Below are positions 46,694 through 50,146 of a DNA stretch of 50,146 nt, in pieces; position 1 is the first letter of the stretch, and each line of letters opens with the position of its first letter. The stretch comes from Porogramme epimiltina. Lineage: Eukaryota; Basidiomycota; Agaricomycetes; Polyporales; Polyporaceae. The DNA lies in the NCBI GenBank assembly GCA_900155495.1, contig FTLJ01000618.1:1-50146 (forward strand). Direction: 5' to 3'. Below the pieces are notes generated by a model. That model worked only from the letters and a program-made list of their open reading frames with translations, made no database searches and had not been told where the DNA came from. Position numbers and translations under genes: made by a program.

Positions 46694-47007
46694 TCACCCT
46701 CCAAGGGATGGCCTTGTCGCTGTCGGAGCTCCCCAGCCCTGCTGTTTTGACTTCTTGGCGAAGTCTTTTGCGGAGTCCACGAGCGTACTCTGGGCACCGC
46801 TATCGGACGATTTGCTCTGGGTATTCGCGGGCTCGCAGAGCGTCGTCGCGTCGGAGGCGATAGATGCGGCTGTGAGGTACGATTAGCATACCGTTCATTC
46901 ACTGCATCGTCAGCCATGGAAAGCTCACCATCGTCATTGGTGTGGTCCTGTTTCGGTGGTGTCACGGCAGTAGGCGCACCCTGAGTAGTGGTCTTTCCCT
47001 TGCCCAT
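46694..47007 (-). CDS. Unrecognised small protein family, copy 3 (diverged)
   Basis: Exons 47007-46929 and 46869-46694 (84 aa), intron 59 nt. It starts MGKGKTTTQGAPTAVTPPKQ, unlike copies 1 and 2, but after the same phase-1 intron the core returns: ASIASDATTLCEPANTQS, DSGAQSTLVDS, FAKKSKQQGWGAPTATRP and the end SLGG. Conservation of SIASD, TLCEP and the tryptophan block against a changed N terminus and flanks suggests an older duplicate under protein-level selection. Function unknown. Confidence 0.7.
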
Positions 47008-48315
47008 GTTGTGGTGTATCAAGCGGAGCATGCAGGGTGCAGAGTGAAGTGGTGGGCTCTCTGGAAACTAGAGGTAGAGGGATGCGGCTGGGTTGTGCTG
47101 TCTTGGACGTCTTCGAACCCCTTTAATACGCAAGAGAGACGTACCTGAGAATGACGCGTCGCCAGACCTCCTGACTCGAGCATTGAGGTGACGCGTAGGG
47201 AATAGTGCCGCAGGCGGGACTCCCAGACGCAGTCCACACATGAGGTCCACTACGCAGTCACTCCGGGGTGAGCTGCATATTCCTGCGGAGCCGAGCGTGG
47301 CGCGCATTGTTGGCGAAACTATGGAGGTAGTGTCCACATTGGTCAGCTCGAACGTGTGCGCTTCCCTGTTCTGCCATCCCGCTGCCCGAAAAGGACCGCC
47401 AAGAGCTTTACGAGACGCGTCGCAGCACTCATGGACCCCGCGCGCTCGAGCCGACTAAAGCGGCCTCGCGCGTGTGCCTGAGTCTGCTCGCGCTGCGCGT
47501 CGTCAAAATCGTCCCTTGAATTGTGTTACATCGCAGGTAAATCCGGGCGCAGCTCGGAGGCACATAGATATGACAGTGGAGCATGCGTACGGGTGTCTGA
47601 CATGGCTGCGCCCGAGTCTGCGCGCGTCGCGTGCGCGCTGCGAATCCACGCGCAGGCCTGCCCGTGCAGGATACTGGGATGGAGTCATCTATGAGTGAGG
47701 TCCAGGCACACAAGAGTCGGCTGAAATGTCTGTGTAGTGCTTGCGCGGGTTTCTCCCGATGTTGTGGGCGGAAGACTCAAAGTGACGATGTTCGCTTGAG
47801 GGTAAAAACATTGGGCGCTCAAAGAGACGGTCTAGGCCTCCATTTTGGGCGCCTTCCGAGGGCACCCGGCAAAGCCGCTACAGGCGAACCGAGTCCCTCT
47901 TTCCCAACGAGCACTATGTGCTAGCCCTTCTCCTCATAGAAATTCTACACCAGTGTCTCCCCAGGCACCACGTTGATTCACCAAACTTTCGCAGCCCCAG
48001 CCCTTGCTTCTGGTCGACGTCAAAGGCTCTTCGAGTCGTACTTCCTCAAGACTCAGTACCCATACGACGTACCCTGGTCACTGTTTGTTCCAAACACCTT
48101 ACATCGAACTCCTATGCCTAGAGACTCGACACGCGAAGCTGTTAAGTATATTGCCCAGCTTCAATAAGCGGTCGAGGACATCTCCCTGTGGGAATTGCCC
48201 CTGTGTCGCGGGGAATTCGGAGGTCGCCGATCTGGTGAGCGGCATTCTTTTGTTTCTAGACGTTCCACTCGAGTTCACATGGACGTGTCGGGCGCGAAGC
48301 CGCCTCATCCCCAGT
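47008..48315. other. Gene-poor stretch, no gene supported
   Basis: Short frames only. One segment, 47973-48167 plus strand, reads like an exon (RLFESYFLKTQYPYDVPW, then TPMPRDSTREAVKYIAQLQ and a stop) after a CCCAG acceptor-like site, but I found no start, no partner exon and no family. Confidence 0.35.
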
Positions 48316-48609
48316 CTACCCCTCCTTCTTGGAGGTGTTGCCCCAGACGCATTCAAGACATGTTGGATATGCCATTGTTCCGAAGACAATGAAGGCAAAT
48401 GCTGCCCCGTTGTAGGAACGAATGTTTTGCGCCCCTTCGACTTTTCCTCGACTACCTTCCTAATGGGTTTATAACGCCAAACGGTACCTACCATTTCTAT
48501 ACTGCATCCGGACACAACGGCGAAGCATAATTAGAATGTCCACTGGATGATCAGACACGAACTTCCATGTCTCACATACCTGCGCTCGCGTCGCGTTTGT
48601 CCCGCGCAT
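48316..48609 (-). CDS. Possible small single-span membrane protein
   Basis: Tentative two-exon model 48609-48580 and 48459-48316 (57 aa), intron 120 nt (GTATGT...CATTAG) with frame kept. It starts MRGTNATRAQ, has a hydrophobic span GAAFAFIVFGTMAYPTCLE and ends WGNTSKKEG. No family recognised; the support is only splice sites plus frame, so it may be chance. Confidence 0.28.
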
Positions 48610-49524
48610 CCATGGAATCTACCCGAGTTTGCGGCGAGTTTGTAAGTTACGACCAAGTGTCTCAACTTAGGCTCACGGGCTGCGCCCAGACATTCCGCAG
48701 TGATCATTCTTCCATCACCAGAGCCAGAGAAGATGGAGATGCCCAAACAGCAACAAGGTGTTGCGGAGCGTGGCGCTCTCCGCTGACATATCAACTCAAC
48801 TCCAGCCATGACGGCGAGTAGCCTCCACGTACTCCATGCGCCCGGGATGCTCCTCTGTGTGAGTCTAATCGAAGCCTGATGAAGCGGATCACCGTGATCT
48901 TTTTCCCTGACCTTCTTTCACTTCCATCACTTTGCGTTGCTAGACACGGGCCCACTTCTCTCGCCGAGGCACGAGGTGCCGGCCATCCTGGCGCACAGGC
49001 GAGGGTATGGACTCTCACAACCTCAGCGTCCGACTTCTTCGTGGCCGTAACGTGCGTCCTTCCTCGGGAGCCTCCCGGGACGTACGTGTTCTTGCTTTCG
49101 TATGCGACTCTCATAACCTCTAAGTCTACTTTGTAATCTCACGTTCGATCCCAATAGCACCGCGCACATTGTGCGCATCTGCGCCTAGACATACACTGAC
49201 GGGTCCGAACGTTCACGGGGCCCTTCAGAACCCCGTCGGAGTTAACGATGCCCAATGGTTTTTGCGAAATACGGATTCTGAGCCCCGGCGCAACACGGAA
49301 GAACACTCCTCGGCGACGGCAATGCTCGATGCGGATCTTCTCCAGGCCGCGGAGCGCGATGAGGCTGGGAGCGGGAAGACATATAAGAACCCACGGGGTG
49401 GAGACAGAGATATTTCAGGCGACATATCCTCAGATATTCCTCCCATCCTTCGCCCTCCCTTCTCCTCGCCGATTCATACTCTCCCTCCTCCCTTCTACCA
49501 ACTTTTCGTTACCTCATAGATACT
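48610..49524. other. Intergenic region before the FMN enzyme
   Basis: No gene recognised. The last 150 bases are pyrimidine-rich leader-like sequence; ACATATAAG at about 49380 may be a TATA element. Confidence 0.4.
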
Positions 49525-50146
49525 ATGGGCGATTACGTCGAGGAAGACCACCGCGATGAGCCGGGTGGGGCCATCCTCTCGCCTGTGCGACCCACCATGC
49601 CTCCGCGAGTGTGGTCAGACTTCATGCGCGAGTCTTACCACACTCGCAAACCACCCGCGGCCACGGGTACAGTGGATGTCAAGAAGGTCGAAGAAGCAGC
49701 GCGCGAGAAATTGAGGGACCGCCAGGGTAAGTTCTTGCCTCGATTTGTGGATGTAGGCGCCGGCGCTGACAGCGCGGCCTAACCAGATGCGTTTTGGTAC
49801 GTCTTCGGGAACGCGGGCACACACGAGACCTTCCACGCGAATCGCAAGGAGCTCAACAAGTGGAAGGTGATTCCGCGACAGCTGCGCGATGTGACACATC
49901 GCAGCCTGGAGGTGAGGTTCAGTATGCTCGCTTAGCGTCACGTGCGAAACCATTGCTGATCACGACGACACCTTGGCATAGACGACTCTATTTGGCGTCA
50001 AATATGCGTCGCCCCTCCTGCTTGCGCCCATCGGTGTTCACGGGATCGTTCACGCTGACGGTGAGCTCGCGACGGCACGTGCCGCCAGAGAGCTCGACGT
50101 TCCCACTTGTTGTACCGCGGGGACGACCCCGCCGGATCCGATTCTA
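49525..50146 (+). CDS. FMN-dependent 2-hydroxyacid dehydrogenase/oxidase (lactate 2-monooxygenase-like), 5' part
   Basis: Exons 49525-49726, 49787-49911 and 49982 onward; the gene runs off the window. It starts MGDYVEEDHRDEPGGAIL. The readable core is typical of the family: FWYVFGNAGTHETFHANRKE, PRQLRDVTHRSLE, TLFGVKYASPLLLAPIGVHG and HADGELATARAARELDVP, the first part of the FMN-binding TIM barrel. Family members oxidise L-2-hydroxyacids such as lactate. The residues after ARELDVP (TCCTAGTTPPDPIL) are unlike the usual STAS-type segment, so another intron, a sequence error or a divergent sequence may lie at the edge. Catalytic His/Arg residues are outside the window. Confidence 0.85.

Overview
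The window looks like nuclear DNA of a basidiomycete, most likely an Agaricomycete (Polyporales-like, which is an inference). The reasons are dense genes cut by many 50-65 nt GT-AG introns, high coding GC, two FunK1-type kinases, an F-box/leucine-rich gene, and an expanded set of P450-reductase fusion genes. No rRNA, tRNA, CRISPR array or intact transposon was recognised.

Layout. 0.1-0.3 kb: a relic of a P450-reductase gene. 0.5-10.5 kb: two paralogous FunK1 kinases (474-3143, 7771-10466) enclosing an F-box gene (4141-6058) and a dead GMC oxidoreductase (6370-7320). 10.8-29.1 kb: three minus-strand CYP505/P450foxy-like fusion genes. The second and third are each paired with a divergent small secreted decapeptide-repeat gene, as two copies of a 6.5 kb tandem duplication. 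29.4-35.9 kb: conserved housekeeping genes (RPAP1-like and PRMT3-like, head to head). 36.0-37.2 kb: a broken cysteine-rich small protein frame and a low-complexity hypothetical gene. 38.1-42.3 kb: a 2-oxoglutarate/Fe(II) oxygenase converging on a membrane-anchored P450. 42.7-43.7 kb: a CCDC25-like gene. 43.9-47.0 kb: three tandem copies of an unrecognised small-protein gene, one copied together with the 3' end of the CCDC25-like gene. 47.0-49.5 kb: gene-poor. 49.5 kb to the end: an FMN-dependent 2-hydroxyacid dehydrogenase/oxidase running off the window.

How it fits together. The P450foxy genes are self-sufficient fatty-acid (sub-terminal) hydroxylase candidates carrying their own FMN/FAD/NADPH reductase. 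The 2OG oxygenase, the single-domain P450 and the FMN enzyme are further oxidative enzymes, but nothing here proves one pathway. The strongest candidates for undescribed biology are the duplicated P450foxy/decapeptide-repeat secreted protein modules and the tandem small-protein family with a shared C-terminal FAKKxKxxGWxxPTATRP-like signature. Intron models were read by eye from GT-AG sites and reading-frame continuity and are not transcript-verified.
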